A DNA stretch of 64,000 nucleotides from JAJDZL01 sp965220665 (GCA_965220665.1 CBDCQQ010000004.1:558001-622000); one strand, 5' to 3'; numbered from the stretch's first letter, positions 9,508 to 18,907 are shown. The notes: generated from the letters alone by a model not told the origin. A program made the numbers and translations.

Positions 9508-11013
9508 TTACAAGGAACGAATAAAAGAAAGAAGCGCTTCTCTCTCCTTTCGTGTCATCTCGACGACTCGCTCTTTTGATTTCTCCGCTTCGCCTCCGTG
9601 CCAGAGAATTGCTTCGAGAAGATTACGTGCGCGGCCATCGTGTAGAAAAAACGTGTGTCCGTTTACCATCTCAGTGAGACCGATACCCCAAAGCGGCGCG
9701 GTACGCCACTCGCGGCCATTAGCCTCGCCTTCCGGCCGGTTATCCGCAAGACCTTCACCCATGTCGTGAAGTAGCATGTCAGTATAGGGCCAAATCAACT
9801 GGAACGACTGCTCCTCTCCAATCGAATCCCGACGAGTCACAAACTTGGGGCGATGACAGGCGGTGCAGTTGGCTTCGTAAAACAGACGTTTGCCTTCAAG
9901 CACCTGTGGGTGGTTTACGTCCCGCCGCGCAGGTACACCAAGATTGCGCGTATAGAAGATCAGCAAATCGAACAGTTGGTCGTTAACCTCGGCGGTGCTT
10001 TCAGAGGAGTCGCCTCCATGTGGCGCCTTGACGCAGGAGTCCTGAACTAAGGTGCAGTCTCCATAGGGATATGGGTAAAGCGGTGTTGAGATGCCCACAT
10101 CCCCCCGAAAAGCTGCTGCTGATTGTTGCGATACAGTTGGATTGCCAGCCTTCCACCCAAACCGGCCAAGCATAGGCTTGTTGAACTCATCGCTCCATAC
10201 AACATTGGCTCGGCCCGAAATTCCATCGCCATCCAGATCATCGGGGTCGACACCGGCAACTATGTCAGTTTCTGCAATCGCCTCCAGCAGTCCTACGCCG
10301 ATCACTGTTTGCGCAACTCGCGGCGATAAAAGCACCTGCGGATGGAGAGGTCCGTATTGCAGATTGGAGATGCCATAGGTTGGTGCGCGAAGACTGACAA
10401 TTTCATTTTCATTCAAAATAACCGATATTTCTTCATATTCGATTGTCATGTCTCCTTCAGCAAGCACACCCTGCACCGAAAAGTTCTGCAACTGTCCACC
10501 ATAAACAGGTTCCGGTATTGTCTTCATGCGATGTGTCTGCAAGTTCAATGTATCTTCACTGGATTGAGGCGGGATCGAAAGGCGAAGAAACATCGTCTCG
10601 GATTTTTCACCAGGAGATGGCGGATGGCCCCGTCCGTCCTTCAAATGACAGTGCTGACAGGAGCGCGCGTTAAAGATCGGACCTAAACCGTCAGAGGACT
10701 TGGTTGAACTTGGTGCAGACACCCAGATTTTTCTGAAAATTCCGTTACCAACTCTGAATTTTGCTTCCCGTTCAAAAGACATGTTTGCAGAGGGGTGTGA
10801 AAACGAATCCCGATTTAACTCCTTAAACACAGTCGCCGCACCAGCAGATCGTCGTTCATATCGCTCTGCTTTCGAGAAGTCCTTGGTGAGTTCTATCACA
10901 GCAGCAATACGCTCGCTTTCCGATTCAGAATTTGCTGTGATCGCAGGAACTGTAACCAGTACGGATATTGCGATAACCATCGAAATAGCAACGACTGAGC
11001 TACACCTTGTCAA
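9508..11013 (-). CDS. Di-heme oxidoreductase (DUF1111 / thiol oxidoreductase-like) cytochrome
   Basis: A 501 aa exported c-type cytochrome with an N-terminal signal segment (about residues 5-27) and two heme sites: CQHCH (119-123) and CTACH (383-387). The DUF1111 family resembles bacterial cytochrome c peroxidases and accompanies imelysin genes. The start is a TTG at 11013 placed just after a strong AGGAGG; the first ATG (10980) would remove the front of the signal peptide. It is the first gene of the di-heme / imelysin-like / DUF1513 operon, and its promoter region faces the Fur-like box. Likely periplasmic electron transfer or redox handling of iron; the substrate is unknown. Confidence 0.9.
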   Translation of the reverse strand: MTRCSSVVAISMVIAISVLVTVPAITANSESESERIAAVIELTKDFSKAERYERRSAGAATVFKELNRDSFSHPSANMSFEREAKFRVGNGIFRKIWVSAPSSTKSSDGLGPIFNARSCQHCHLKDGRGHPPSPGEKSETMFLRLSIPPQSSEDTLNLQTHRMKTIPEPVYGGQLQNFSVQGVLAEGDMTIEYEEISVILNENEIVSLRAPTYGISNLQYGPLHPQVLLSPRVAQTVIGVGLLEAIAETDIVAGVDPDDLDGDGISGRANVVWSDEFNKPMLGRFGWKAGNPTVSQQSAAAFRGDVGISTPLYPYPYGDCTLVQDSCVKAPHGGDSSESTAEVNDQLFDLLIFYTRNLGVPARRDVNHPQVLEGKRLFYEANCTACHRPKFVTRRDSIGEEQSFQLIWPYTDMLLHDMGEGLADNRPEGEANGREWRTAPLWGIGLTEMVNGHTFFLHDGRARNLLEAILWHGGEAEKSKERVVEMTRKEREALLSFIRSL

Positions 11014-11079
11014 ACTGTCCCTCCTCTTAGATTGAACAAGTTCGAATTTCTTGTTCCAATGTCTGTGTTAAAAAATCTG

Positions 11080-11114
11080 TTGACAATGATAATGCGTATC
11101 ATTATCATTATAAT
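11080..11114 (+). promoter_or_regulatory. Promoter with overlapping Fur-type iron box
   Basis: The sequence GATAATGCGTATCATTATC at 11088-11106 matches the Fur consensus GATAATGATAATCATTATC at 16 of 19 positions. It overlaps a good sigma-70 promoter for the rightward imelysin gene: TTGACA (11080-11085), 17 bases, TATCAT (11103-11108). A second -10-like TATAAT lies at 11109-11114. The site is in the divergent interval between the di-heme operon and the imelysin gene, so one Fur-type repressor could control both under iron sufficiency. Binding is inferred from sequence only. Confidence 0.8.
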
Positions 11115-11256
11115 GTCATTTACACAGTTAATTTGTTAACGTAATCCTATCGGGAGAGTGAGCTCACGAGCTGGTGATGGGAAAGTAACACCCAGAACGA
11201 CGGATCATGACTCTCTTCTCAGTAGAATTTTTCAATTCCTAACAAGGAGAACATCT

Positions 11257-12519
11257 ATGAAGCTTTTGAAAAATAAATTTGCTCGTCGGGCTTGTGTGTG
11301 CATGCTTGCTGCTTTGGTACTGCCAGGGACTGCCAGTGCCGCAAGTGAAGGCGACGTATTGGCGCACTACGCCGATTTGGCTCACGCAGTATACGAAGAC
11401 TCCCTGATGACAGCGCGCGCATTGCAGGATGCAGTCGAACAATTCATTGCTGCTCCGACCGAAGACAATCTCGCAAATGCGAAAAACGCCTGGCTCGCTT
11501 CTCGAGTTCCTTACCAGCAAAGTGAAGTTTATCGATTTGGCAACGCAATCGTTGATGATTGGGAAGGCAAAGTGAACGCGTGGCCTCTCGACGAAGGCTT
11601 GCTCGATTACGTAGCTGGTGACTATGGTGCCGAGTCAGAAGAGAATCCGGGATATGCCGCTAACGTCATTGCCAATCCAATGTTCAACTTCTCTGGCGAG
11701 AATGTAGATGCCAGCAACATCACCAAAGACCTGCTTGCAGAGACTCTGCAGGAACTCGGTGGTGTGGAAGCTAACGTAGCAACCGGATATCACGCAGTGG
11801 AATTTTTGCTTTGGGGACAAGATCTGAATGGAACAGGTCCAGGTGCAGGTGCACGTCCAGCAAGCGATTTCGATACCGCGAACTGCACGAACGGCAACTG
11901 CGACCGCCGTGCTGCGTACCTAAGTACAGTAACTGACCTTTTGGTTGAAGACCTAGAGTGGATGACATCTCAGTGGACAGCCGGCGGAGCGGCACGCGAA
12001 GGTTTGGCGCTAACCAACATTTTGACCGGTATGGGTAGCCTGTCCTACGGAGAACTCGCTGGTGAGCGTATGCAATTGGGCCTGCTTTTGCACGATCCAG
12101 AAGAAGAGCACGATTGCTTCAGTGACAACACCCACGCTTCGCATTACTATGATGCGCTCGGTGTCCAAAACATCTATCTTGGCAATTACAAGCGCGTTGA
12201 TGGCTCAATGATTGAAGGTGCTAGCGTTTCCAGTCTCGTTGCAGCCACCAATCCAGATGTCGATGCCGAACTTCGTGCGAATCTCGAAGCCACGATGATG
12301 GCAATGGGTGAAATGGTAGCAGCCGCAGAAGGCGGCGAAGCCTATGATCAGCAAATCGGTGAAGGCAACGATTCTGGTAATGCATTAGTACAGGCAGCGA
12401 TTGATGCGCTGACAACTCAGACTGCATCAATTGAGGCTGCAGTCGCGGCACTAAATCTCGAGCCAATTGAATTCGAAGGTTCAGACAGCCTCGATAACCC
12501 AGAAGCTGTCTTCGAGTAA
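11257..12519 (+). CDS. Imelysin family protein with intact GxHxxE motif
   Basis: A 420 aa secreted or periplasmic protein of the imelysin (insulin-cleaving metalloproteinase-like, IrpA-type) family. The start is the ATG at 11257, 8 bases after AAGGAG; an earlier in-frame start at 11158 would put 33 extra residues ahead of a perfect signal peptide (MKLLKNKFARR up to GTASA). The metal motif GxHxxE is intact as GYHAVE (177-182) within ATGYHAVEFLLWGQDLNGTG. The protein is very acidic, as usual for the family. It diverges from the di-heme operon across a Fur-type box, so iron-repressed expression is likely. The family is tied to iron uptake; true protease activity is uncertain. Confidence 0.9.
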   Translation: MKLLKNKFARRACVCMLAALVLPGTASAASEGDVLAHYADLAHAVYEDSLMTARALQDAVEQFIAAPTEDNLANAKNAWLASRVPYQQSEVYRFGNAIVDDWEGKVNAWPLDEGLLDYVAGDYGAESEENPGYAANVIANPMFNFSGENVDASNITKDLLAETLQELGGVEANVATGYHAVEFLLWGQDLNGTGPGAGARPASDFDTANCTNGNCDRRAAYLSTVTDLLVEDLEWMTSQWTAGGAAREGLALTNILTGMGSLSYGELAGERMQLGLLLHDPEEEHDCFSDNTHASHYYDALGVQNIYLGNYKRVDGSMIEGASVSSLVAATNPDVDAELRANLEATMMAMGEMVAAAEGGEAYDQQIGEGNDSGNALVQAAIDALTTQTASIEAAVAALNLEPIEFEGSDSLDNPEAVFE

Positions 12520-13428
12520 AAAACTATTTTTGTTGAATTTGCACCTCGTAAAGTAAGACAAGTGTCAATTCGGATTGTGCGAACTCTGTGATGCATAAGG
12601 TACTCGACTACCCAGCCGGTAACGTTGAATCCTGTGGGAGATCGAATCGGATTTGCAACTGAGTTGTTCTGGAATTTGCTTTGCGTATTCCAGATTACTG
12701 AATACCCGACACTATTTGGGATTTAACCCCTAGTAATAAGTCAACCGAATGCGAGGTGTACAACATTTTGGTTCAAAGTCAATGCCGAATATTCGGCTGA
12801 TGCAACGTTAGTAAAAATCAAATTCGTCACTTTAATTCACTAGACCCAATCGTTGAATTGAATGGCGTATTTGGCCGAATATTCGTTTTTGCTCGGGATT
12901 CAGGCGGAGGTCATTGCTGTCAAATAGGCTGCTTTCGGAAAATCAAGTAGTCTCAACCATCGCCTTTAGCACCCACCTCTTACCAGCCGAGTGCAATATT
13001 TCTGTGGTTATAACTGCCGCCAGCCGCAAATATCCTGCCGTCGCAGAATTCTTCGATCAATCAGCAAGGTTGCCGTGCATCGTGTCCATGTGCTTGGGGT
13101 GTAAATATCATATTGGTAATCGTATCACCGTCAATACTATCTGCTCTAGCCTGCAATACTAACATTTCGGGATTAAAATCTGGCAAAGCCAGAACCCAAA
13201 AGTTTCAGCATGTTGTCGAAATTTTCATTCGTACGGGACTATCTACGCAATGCTAAACAAGCCTGCTGTCAAGTTCTCTTTGACGTTTATCGAATTTGTC
13301 CTTCTCCGCTTCCGTTTAGACTCTCCCCAAGGCGAGAATGTATTTTGCCGCATCTTGAACTTTTAACCGCTTGCTCAATCAGGGATAGGAACTACGGCAT
13401 TAAGCAGGTCAGAAACTAAATCGGGGAA
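12520..13428. other. Long gene-poor interval with two CCGAATATTCGG-type palindromes
   Basis: About 900 bases between the imelysin gene and the glycine-rich gene. Short ORFs at 12914-13162 and 13210-13419 have no recognisable domain, no good ribosome site and no familiar motif, so they are not called. The perfect 14-base palindrome GCCGAATATTCGGC lies at 12784-12797, and 12 of its bases recur at 12874-12885 (GCCGAATATTCG). No terminator was recognised directly after the imelysin stop. Confidence 0.4.
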
Positions 13429-13992
13429 CTACAAACCAAATCTCTTGCGTATGAACAATTTAACTGAACTTCGTTCCCTGCGCTCCAAATTAGATCCAAT
13501 CTTGCCAGATTTTCGCAAGTCTTTCTTAATTGCCCTCCAAGCTGCGTCAACACTCTCAGGAGTCAGTTCCAATTCAGCATATATACAAGTGTCACATACA
13601 ACATGTTCAAAGAACACTTTCTTTCCCATATCGTAGGATTTCTTCGAAACATTTAGTGGCGTTCCATCGGTACCGCGTCCACCTTCGCCGCCGCCATTAC
13701 CGCCACCTTCGCCGCCACCATTACCGCCACCTTCGCCGCCACCATTACCGCCACCACCATTGCCACCGCTGTCGCCGCCACCTTCGCCGCCACCATTACC
13801 GCCACCTTCGCCGCCGCCATTACCGCCACCACCATTGCCACCGCTGTCGCCGCCACCTTCGCTGCCACCATTGCCACCACCATTGCCGCCGCTACCGCCA
13901 TCGCCAGAACCCAAGGCGACTGAACCTGCGAACAAACAGCAAAATATAAGAATGAACAAACTTCGCGTAGTGCGTTTGGTTGAAATAGACAT
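13429..13992 (-). CDS. Secreted glycine-rich repeat protein with a C-terminal CxxC domain
   Basis: A 187 aa protein of unknown function. Residues 1 to about 28 form a signal peptide (basic start, then FILIFCCLFAGSVALG). Residues about 30-110 are low-complexity Gly with Asn/Glu/Asp/Ser spacers (units like GGEGGGNGG) encoded by an in-frame minisatellite. The last ~75 residues are ordinary protein: YDMGKKVFFEHVVCDTC, a helical stretch, and ERSSVKLFIRKRFGL at the end. The Y-x-x-G-K-x-x-F ... CxxC arrangement recalls small cytochrome c-like domains, but the heme-ligating His after the second Cys is absent (CDTCI). ATG at 13992. It may be a surface or periplasmic protein; no function is asserted. 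Confidence 0.7.
   Translation of the reverse strand: MSISTKRTTRSLFILIFCCLFAGSVALGSGDGGSGGNGGGNGGSEGGGDSGGNGGGGNGGGEGGGNGGGEGGGDSGGNGGGGNGGGEGGGNGGGEGGGNGGGEGGRGTDGTPLNVSKKSYDMGKKVFFEHVVCDTCIYAELELTPESVDAAWRAIKKDLRKSGKIGSNLERRERSSVKLFIRKRFGL
13675..13910. repeat. G+C-rich minisatellite inside the glycine-rich gene
   Basis: Tandem, slightly diverged 12-24 base units (plus-strand flavour CCACCTTCGCCGCC then ACCATTACCG) fill about 235 bases and encode the Gly-rich tract on the minus strand. A longer block containing CCACCATTGCCACCGCTGTC occurs twice, showing higher-order duplication. All units are multiples of three, so copy-number change would keep the frame. Base composition is far above the flanks. 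Confidence 0.85.
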
Positions 13993-14178
13993 GAAATAAT
14001 TCTCCCTAAAAAAATTTCCAAATTTCTGTTGATTTTCGAAGTGCTGGAAATCAAGCCATCTGAAGTGAGAACGGCCTTAAACTACGTACAACGCTCCAAA
14101 GCCGTAATATACTCCCGACGGTACCCGTTTCTCGCAATACACCGACCGAAATGCTAAACGACACAAATTTCGGGCACA

Positions 14179-14440
14179 ACTGTCCTTCAAGCATTTCAGG
14201 ATCAATCGCAAATTGTGTCCTGTAAAGCTCAGCAACACATTCATGTTATCGCCTTCGATACCCTCGATTCGGTTGCATCCCGGCCAGCTATTGTTTTTTC
14301 GATGATCAATGATCAGCTCAATCGCCTGACGATGTTCCAGACATCTCCTGTTTCGAGCCGGAATCCCACAAATTTGTCCAGAGATGTAAACCGCGCTGAC
14401 CATCTCACCTAGGTGCGATGGTCGCGAGCCACAAACATCT
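14179..14440 (-). pseudogene. IS5-family transposase C-terminal relic
   Basis: Minus-strand translation gives VYISGQICGI, then AIELIIDHRKNNSWPGCNRI, then EGIEGDNMNVLLSFTGHNLR. This is the C-terminal signature of IS5-type DDE transposases (typical pattern VFISGQKRG ... AIEPVIGHMK ... LKG..GD.IN..L...GHNLR.IL). The catalytic Glu of IEPVIGH is retained as Glu in AIELIIDH, but the rest of the transposase and the terminal inverted repeats are missing. Upstream residues quickly become unalignable. It is a fossil insertion next to the glycine-rich gene, not a functional element. Confidence 0.7.
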
Positions 14441-14688
14441 CCTCGATGTGCTGTCCACTTTAAGCGCTCACCTTCCAAGACCCGCTAGAAGATATGACTG
14501 TCATACGGATTCTGGACTAGCCCTTTTTTATATATTCAGACTCATGCCCGCTCTACCAACGCAGATTTTGCAAGTAGAGAACAGTTATTTATTTAATCAA
14601 GACTTCAAAAAATATAGTGACACTTGGTTAAATAAGTACATACCTTCAAAGAACGCCTGTCCAACGTCTTTAACTTAGAATCGATCAA

Positions 14689-16050
14689 ATGGGAAAGGTT
14701 TCAAAAACAGTGCAAATTAATGTTGGTTCCGCCTCAGTTGTCGGGACGTTGCTGGTAATTATTTACGTGATCCAAGCTGCGCTGTCCAGAGACACAACGG
14801 GTTATGATATTTTTACTTTCCTGGGTGGCTTCGGCTTTACTGCAGCGGTTGTGCTACTCTATTGGTATTGGCTGACCAGACATCAAATTGAACTGACGTT
14901 CAAGACTGTCTTTTTCTGGGCAGTTGTGTTCCGACTGATCGGTGTCTGGGGAGAACCAATTCTCGAGGACGATTACTTTCGATACCTGCTCGACGCGTGT
15001 CTATTCGTCACTTATGGGTCGCCATACGGAATTGCGCCGGAGTCTCTGTTTCTGACCAATGACTTGACTCCAGAATGCAACGCGATGCTAACTGGAGTCA
15101 ACAATCCTCATTTGGCAACAATCTATGCACCGTTTTTACAGTATGTATTCCTGTTGTCTCACTTGATTTCACCTGTCAACCTTGATCTGCTACAGTTCAT
15201 CATTGTTCTTTTTGACCTGTCCATCATATACGTACTGAGTAAACTGGCACCTGCACGACTCGTGCTGCTTTATGCGTGGTGTCCACTGGTAATCAAGGAG
15301 TTTGCGTTTACCGCACACCCCGATGTTATGGGAGTTGCTTTATTGCTGGCTGCGCTATACGCACGGAAATCAGGTCAAACAGCTTTGGGTTGCATATTGG
15401 TCGCTGTTGCGTGCTGCTCGAAAGTATTTGCAGTTGCGGCGTTACCCTACTTTCTGTTTCGACAGCGTTTTCGTTATTGGTTGCTGGTCGCTGCAACCGT
15501 GTCGGTGATGTATCTGCCGTTCCTGCTCCAGCAACAAAACACTGATTTGTTTATCCTTGCGCAATTTGCAAAAACGTGGCTGTTCAATGCGCCAGTGTTT
15601 TATTTGATGGCTGAATTGCTAACCGATCAAATTGCCCGATACGTGAGTTTTTCGTTGTTTTTTCTGTGCTACTGCTTTTACTTTGTCCGATATCAAATTT
15701 CGAACCGGTTAACCGACATTCCCCGCATGGACTGGATATTCGGCGTACTTCTTCTGCTCTCCCCGGTTCTGAACGCCTGGTATTTGGTTTGGGTGCTGCC
15801 TTTTGCTGTCATCTGGCCTAGTGTATGGGCTTGGACAGCGTCGGTAGTCATAACACTTTCCTATATCGTCGGTCTAAATTTGCCGCAAACAGATTTGTAC
15901 GATTACCAGGTTTCCCCGTATGCACAAATGGCCCAGATTCTTTGTATTGGTATCGCTTTGATCATCGACTATCGACTCCGGCGTTTCAAAATCAAGGTAT
16001 CGAGTCGACCCGAACAATTCAATCCAATTCAAAAAAAGCCAGACAATTGA
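14689..16050 (+). CDS. Polytopic membrane protein, GT-C-type glycosyltransferase-like
   Basis: A 453 aa integral membrane protein with about ten or more hydrophobic segments. An acidic loop after the second or third segment reads EPILEDDYFRYLLDA. This resembles the ED-DYFRYLWDG motif of bacterial GT-C glycosyltransferases that use polyprenyl-phosphate sugars, in which the acidic pair is catalytic. The remaining loops (for example LSPVLNAWYLVWVLPF) are also typical of that group. The gene stands alone: an IS relic lies upstream and a pseudogene downstream. The sugar donor and acceptor cannot be told from sequence. Family assignment is moderately sure. Confidence 0.65.
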   Translation: MGKVSKTVQINVGSASVVGTLLVIIYVIQAALSRDTTGYDIFTFLGGFGFTAAVVLLYWYWLTRHQIELTFKTVFFWAVVFRLIGVWGEPILEDDYFRYLLDACLFVTYGSPYGIAPESLFLTNDLTPECNAMLTGVNNPHLATIYAPFLQYVFLLSHLISPVNLDLLQFIIVLFDLSIIYVLSKLAPARLVLLYAWCPLVIKEFAFTAHPDVMGVALLLAALYARKSGQTALGCILVAVACCSKVFAVAALPYFLFRQRFRYWLLVAATVSVMYLPFLLQQQNTDLFILAQFAKTWLFNAPVFYLMAELLTDQIARYVSFSLFFLCYCFYFVRYQISNRLTDIPRMDWIFGVLLLLSPVLNAWYLVWVLPFAVIWPSVWAWTASVVITLSYIVGLNLPQTDLYDYQVSPYAQMAQILCIGIALIIDYRLRRFKIKVSSRPEQFNPIQKKPDN

Positions 16051-16084
16051 GGACTTTTAACCATCTGAAAATCCAATAGAAAAT

Positions 16085-16625
16085 TTTGGTGCACAATGCT
16101 TCACCTTTACCTGTTTCATTAGGAAATTTGGTTCCAGGATATAGAATTCGTCCGTCATCGTGAATGTCTGCGACGATGATGTCCCGATCTGACTCAAAAG
16201 CAGAAAAAAACCATCCCCATAATGAGTATCGATATCTACATAAGCAACTCTTTTGACGTTGAATTTTTTTGTAGAGTTTCGATCAGGACACCAAGGTCAC
16301 TAACCGTGCAGAAACCAGCCGCTTGCGTACGAGTGGCATGATGAAGTCTGGCAATACGAATAAATACAGCTTGCCTCGGCGTTCAATTTTAGTTTAATAC
16401 ATCCAAATCAGAACCAACCAGTGCTGATTACGGCGTTACCAATTTACTAAACCGGATCATGCAGGCGTCGACACATTGGTTGAGGACTTTTTCGTCGCCA
16501 GTTTGCAGCTGGATGCTGTAACCATGAGACTGAAACATGAAGAAAGCCATGTGCTGGAATGACTCTGTGGGGAATTTGAACCCCGAAACTCGAGTAATTA
16601 AGGGATGTGTATGAGGTAGTTTCAT
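16085..16625 (-). pseudogene. Histone deacetylase / AcuC-family pseudogene
   Basis: Minus-strand frames spell out HDAC-superfamily blocks: RIARLHHATRTQAAGFCTVS (about 16365-16305), then after a frameshift at an A7 run near 16265-16272 the core VKRVAYVDIDTHYGDGFF and IIVADIHDDGRILYPGTKF (to about 16085). DIDxHxGDG and IHxDGRxxYPG are hallmark zinc-site and substrate regions of AcuC/HDAC-like amidohydrolases. Further upstream a short frame (HPLITRVSGFKFPTESFQ, about 16610-16555) fits the usual N-terminal FP motif, though this part is weaker. Stops and the frameshift break the gene, and the C-terminal third is missing. It abuts the acetyl-CoA synthetase gene; HDAC-like AcuC proteins can deacetylate that enzyme, so the neighbourhood may once have been functional. 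Confidence 0.75.
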
Positions 16626-16966
16626 CTGATCTGTATTGGTTCTTTGATTGATGCGGTCACAGACATCAAAGAGAGACGAGATATTTCCAGTTAATGTCAA
16701 TTAAAATAGTCGGTTAGACCGAGATTCAGCAAACTAGTCATGGCTAACTTAACCTCTACGCTGATTTGAGAGGTCTCGAATCCACTGAACTAGAGGTTTG
16801 CATTTAATCGGGCGGTAACATGCTGATTTGACTTATTTTCAGATAGTGAAATTTGCAATTTGTCAATTCTCGCACCAATTTGACGATTTGGTGCGATCAT
16901 AAGAAACTATACCCTCAGACTTATCATCTATCTTTCATCGATAGGCAAAGACATAGGAGTGAAAAA

Positions 16967-18907
16967 ATGTCTGATTCACCAATTTACGATATTCCCTCCG
17001 ATTTAGCAGCAAGTGCCAACGTAACCGCCGAGCAGTACACTGAGATGTACAAGCGAAGCGTTGAAAATCCCAATGAGTTTTGGGCTGAGCAAGCCGATAA
17101 ATTTCTGCACTGGTTCAAAAAATGGGATTCAGTCGGTGAGTATGATTTCGATTCAGGCCATATTAAATGGTTTGAAGGCGGAAAATTGAATGCTGCCTAT
17201 AACTGCCTTGACCGGCATTTGGAATCCCGTGGCGACAAAATTGCCTTGATTTGGGAGAGTGACGATGCCTCCGAAGTTCGTACATTCACTTACCGAGAAT
17301 TGCATGCGCAAGTTTGCAAGCTCTCTAATGTATTTAAGGAGCGAGGCGTCAACAAAGGCGACCGAATATGCATCTATATGCCCATGATTCCGGAAGCAAT
17401 GATTGCTGCACTTGCCACCGCTAGAATTGGTGCCATCCATTCAATCGTTTTCGGTGGCTTTTCACCTGAAGCACTGAAAGACAGAATTCTGGATTCTGAT
17501 TGCCACGTCGTCATCACCGCTGATGAAGGGCCTAGGGGTGGAAAGAATGTCCCGCTGAAAAAAAATGCCGACGCAGCAATGAAGTCCTGTCCAGACGTCC
17601 ATACTTGTGTAGTGGTGCAGCGAACCGGCAATCCGGTTGAAATGCAAAACCCGAGGGATATCTGGTATCACGAAGCAACTGCTGAAGCCTCTTCGGACTG
17701 TCCGGCCGAAGTTATGGATGCGGAAGATACGCTATATATTCTTTACACATCAGGTTCGACAGGCAAACCAAAGGGTGTTGTTCATACAACTGGCGGATAT
17801 ATGCTCTACGTCACAATGACCTTCAATTATTCATTTGATTATCGGGAAGATGATGTTTACTGGTGTGGAGCCGACATTGGCTGGGTTACTGGCCACTCCT
17901 ATATCGTCTACGGACCTCTCTCAAACGGTGCAACTAATGTAATGTTTGAGGGTGTACCGGTTTACCCTGATGCCAGCCGATTCTGGCAGGTTTGCGACAG
18001 ACACAACGTCAATCTTTTTTACACCGCCCCAACTGCGATACGTGCACTGATTGGCGCCGGCAACGAGTATGTCGAAAGAACGAGTCGCAAAAGTCTTCGT
18101 ATATTGGGCACTGTAGGTGAACCAATCAATCCGGAAGCTTGGGAATGGTATCACGAAAAAGTAGGTGATCGTCGCTGCCCAATAGTTGATACCTGGTGGC
18201 AGACTGAAACTGGTGGGCACATGATCACACCACTACCTGGCGCAACACGCCTGAAACCTGGTTCAGCAACAACCCCGTTTTTTGGCATCGTACCCTGTCT
18301 GGTGGATAGTGAAGGAAATGAACTTGAAGGTGCGACCGAAGGCGCTCTGTGCATCAAACACTCTTGGCCAGGCCAAATGAGAACGGTCTGGGGAGATCAC
18401 GATAGATTCATTCAAACGTACTTCAGTACTTTTCCAGGCATGTATATGACTGGCGATGGTGCCAGACGCGATGAAGATGGGTACTATTGGATCACAGGCC
18501 GCGTCGATGACGTGATGAATGTTTCAGGGCATCGACTGGGCACGGCGGAAATCGAAAGTGCATTAGTGCTTCATCCAAGCGTTGCCGAAGCTGCCGTCGT
18601 GGGTTATCCGCACAACATAAAGGGTGAAGCGATTTACGCTTACGTCACAACGGTTGCGGGAACCGTAGAAAACGACGAGCTGAAAGCTGAGCTTTTCAAT
18701 ATGGTGCGAACCGAAATCAGCCCGATTGCCAAACCAGATGTAATCCAGTTCGCTCCAGGGCTACCAAAGACGCGTTCCGGAAAAATCATGCGTCGGATTC
18801 TGCGCAAGGTTGCCAGCAATGATATTGATGAACTAGGCGACACCTCCACTTTGGCTGAGCCTGCGGTGGTCAATGATATCATCAAGAATCGAGTCAATAC
18901 TTCCTGA
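16967..18907 (+). CDS. acsA: Acetyl-CoA synthetase (AMP-forming)
   Basis: Converts acetate, ATP and CoA to acetyl-CoA via acetyl-AMP in the cytoplasm. The 646 aa length is normal. The start is the ATG at 16967 with TAGGAG 7 bases upstream; an in-frame earlier start would add 38 unrelated residues. It has the AMP-binding P-loop YTSGSTGKPKG, the core block VDTWWQTETGGHM, the hinge and motif GRVDDVMNVSGHR, and the C-terminal PKTRSGKIMRR, whose Lys (residue 606) is the regulatory acetylation site in this family. The upstream HDAC/AcuC relic and absence of a visible acetyltransferase gene are notable. It appears monocistronic. Confidence 0.97.
   Translation: MSDSPIYDIPSDLAASANVTAEQYTEMYKRSVENPNEFWAEQADKFLHWFKKWDSVGEYDFDSGHIKWFEGGKLNAAYNCLDRHLESRGDKIALIWESDDASEVRTFTYRELHAQVCKLSNVFKERGVNKGDRICIYMPMIPEAMIAALATARIGAIHSIVFGGFSPEALKDRILDSDCHVVITADEGPRGGKNVPLKKNADAAMKSCPDVHTCVVVQRTGNPVEMQNPRDIWYHEATAEASSDCPAEVMDAEDTLYILYTSGSTGKPKGVVHTTGGYMLYVTMTFNYSFDYREDDVYWCGADIGWVTGHSYIVYGPLSNGATNVMFEGVPVYPDASRFWQVCDRHNVNLFYTAPTAIRALIGAGNEYVERTSRKSLRILGTVGEPINPEAWEWYHEKVGDRRCPIVDTWWQTETGGHMITPLPGATRLKPGSATTPFFGIVPCLVDSEGNELEGATEGALCIKHSWPGQMRTVWGDHDRFIQTYFSTFPGMYMTGDGARRDEDGYYWITGRVDDVMNVSGHRLGTAEIESALVLHPSVAEAAVVGYPHNIKGEAIYAYVTTVAGTVENDELKAELFNMVRTEISPIAKPDVIQFAPGLPKTRSGKIMRRILRKVASNDIDELGDTSTLAEPAVVNDIIKNRVNTS

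Noticed and set aside
12914..13162. Possible 82 aa gene
   Set aside because: No ribosome site, no recognisable motif, unremarkable composition in a gene-poor stretch.
13210..13419. Possible 69 aa gene
   Set aside because: Same reasons; no supporting context.
13675..13910. CRISPR-like array
   Set aside because: Repeats are short, contiguous and in frame with no unique spacers; it is a coding minisatellite.
13530..13999. Plus-strand Pro/His/Arg-rich ORFs across the minisatellite
   Set aside because: They are antisense readings of the glycine-rich gene; their composition simply mirrors the repeat.
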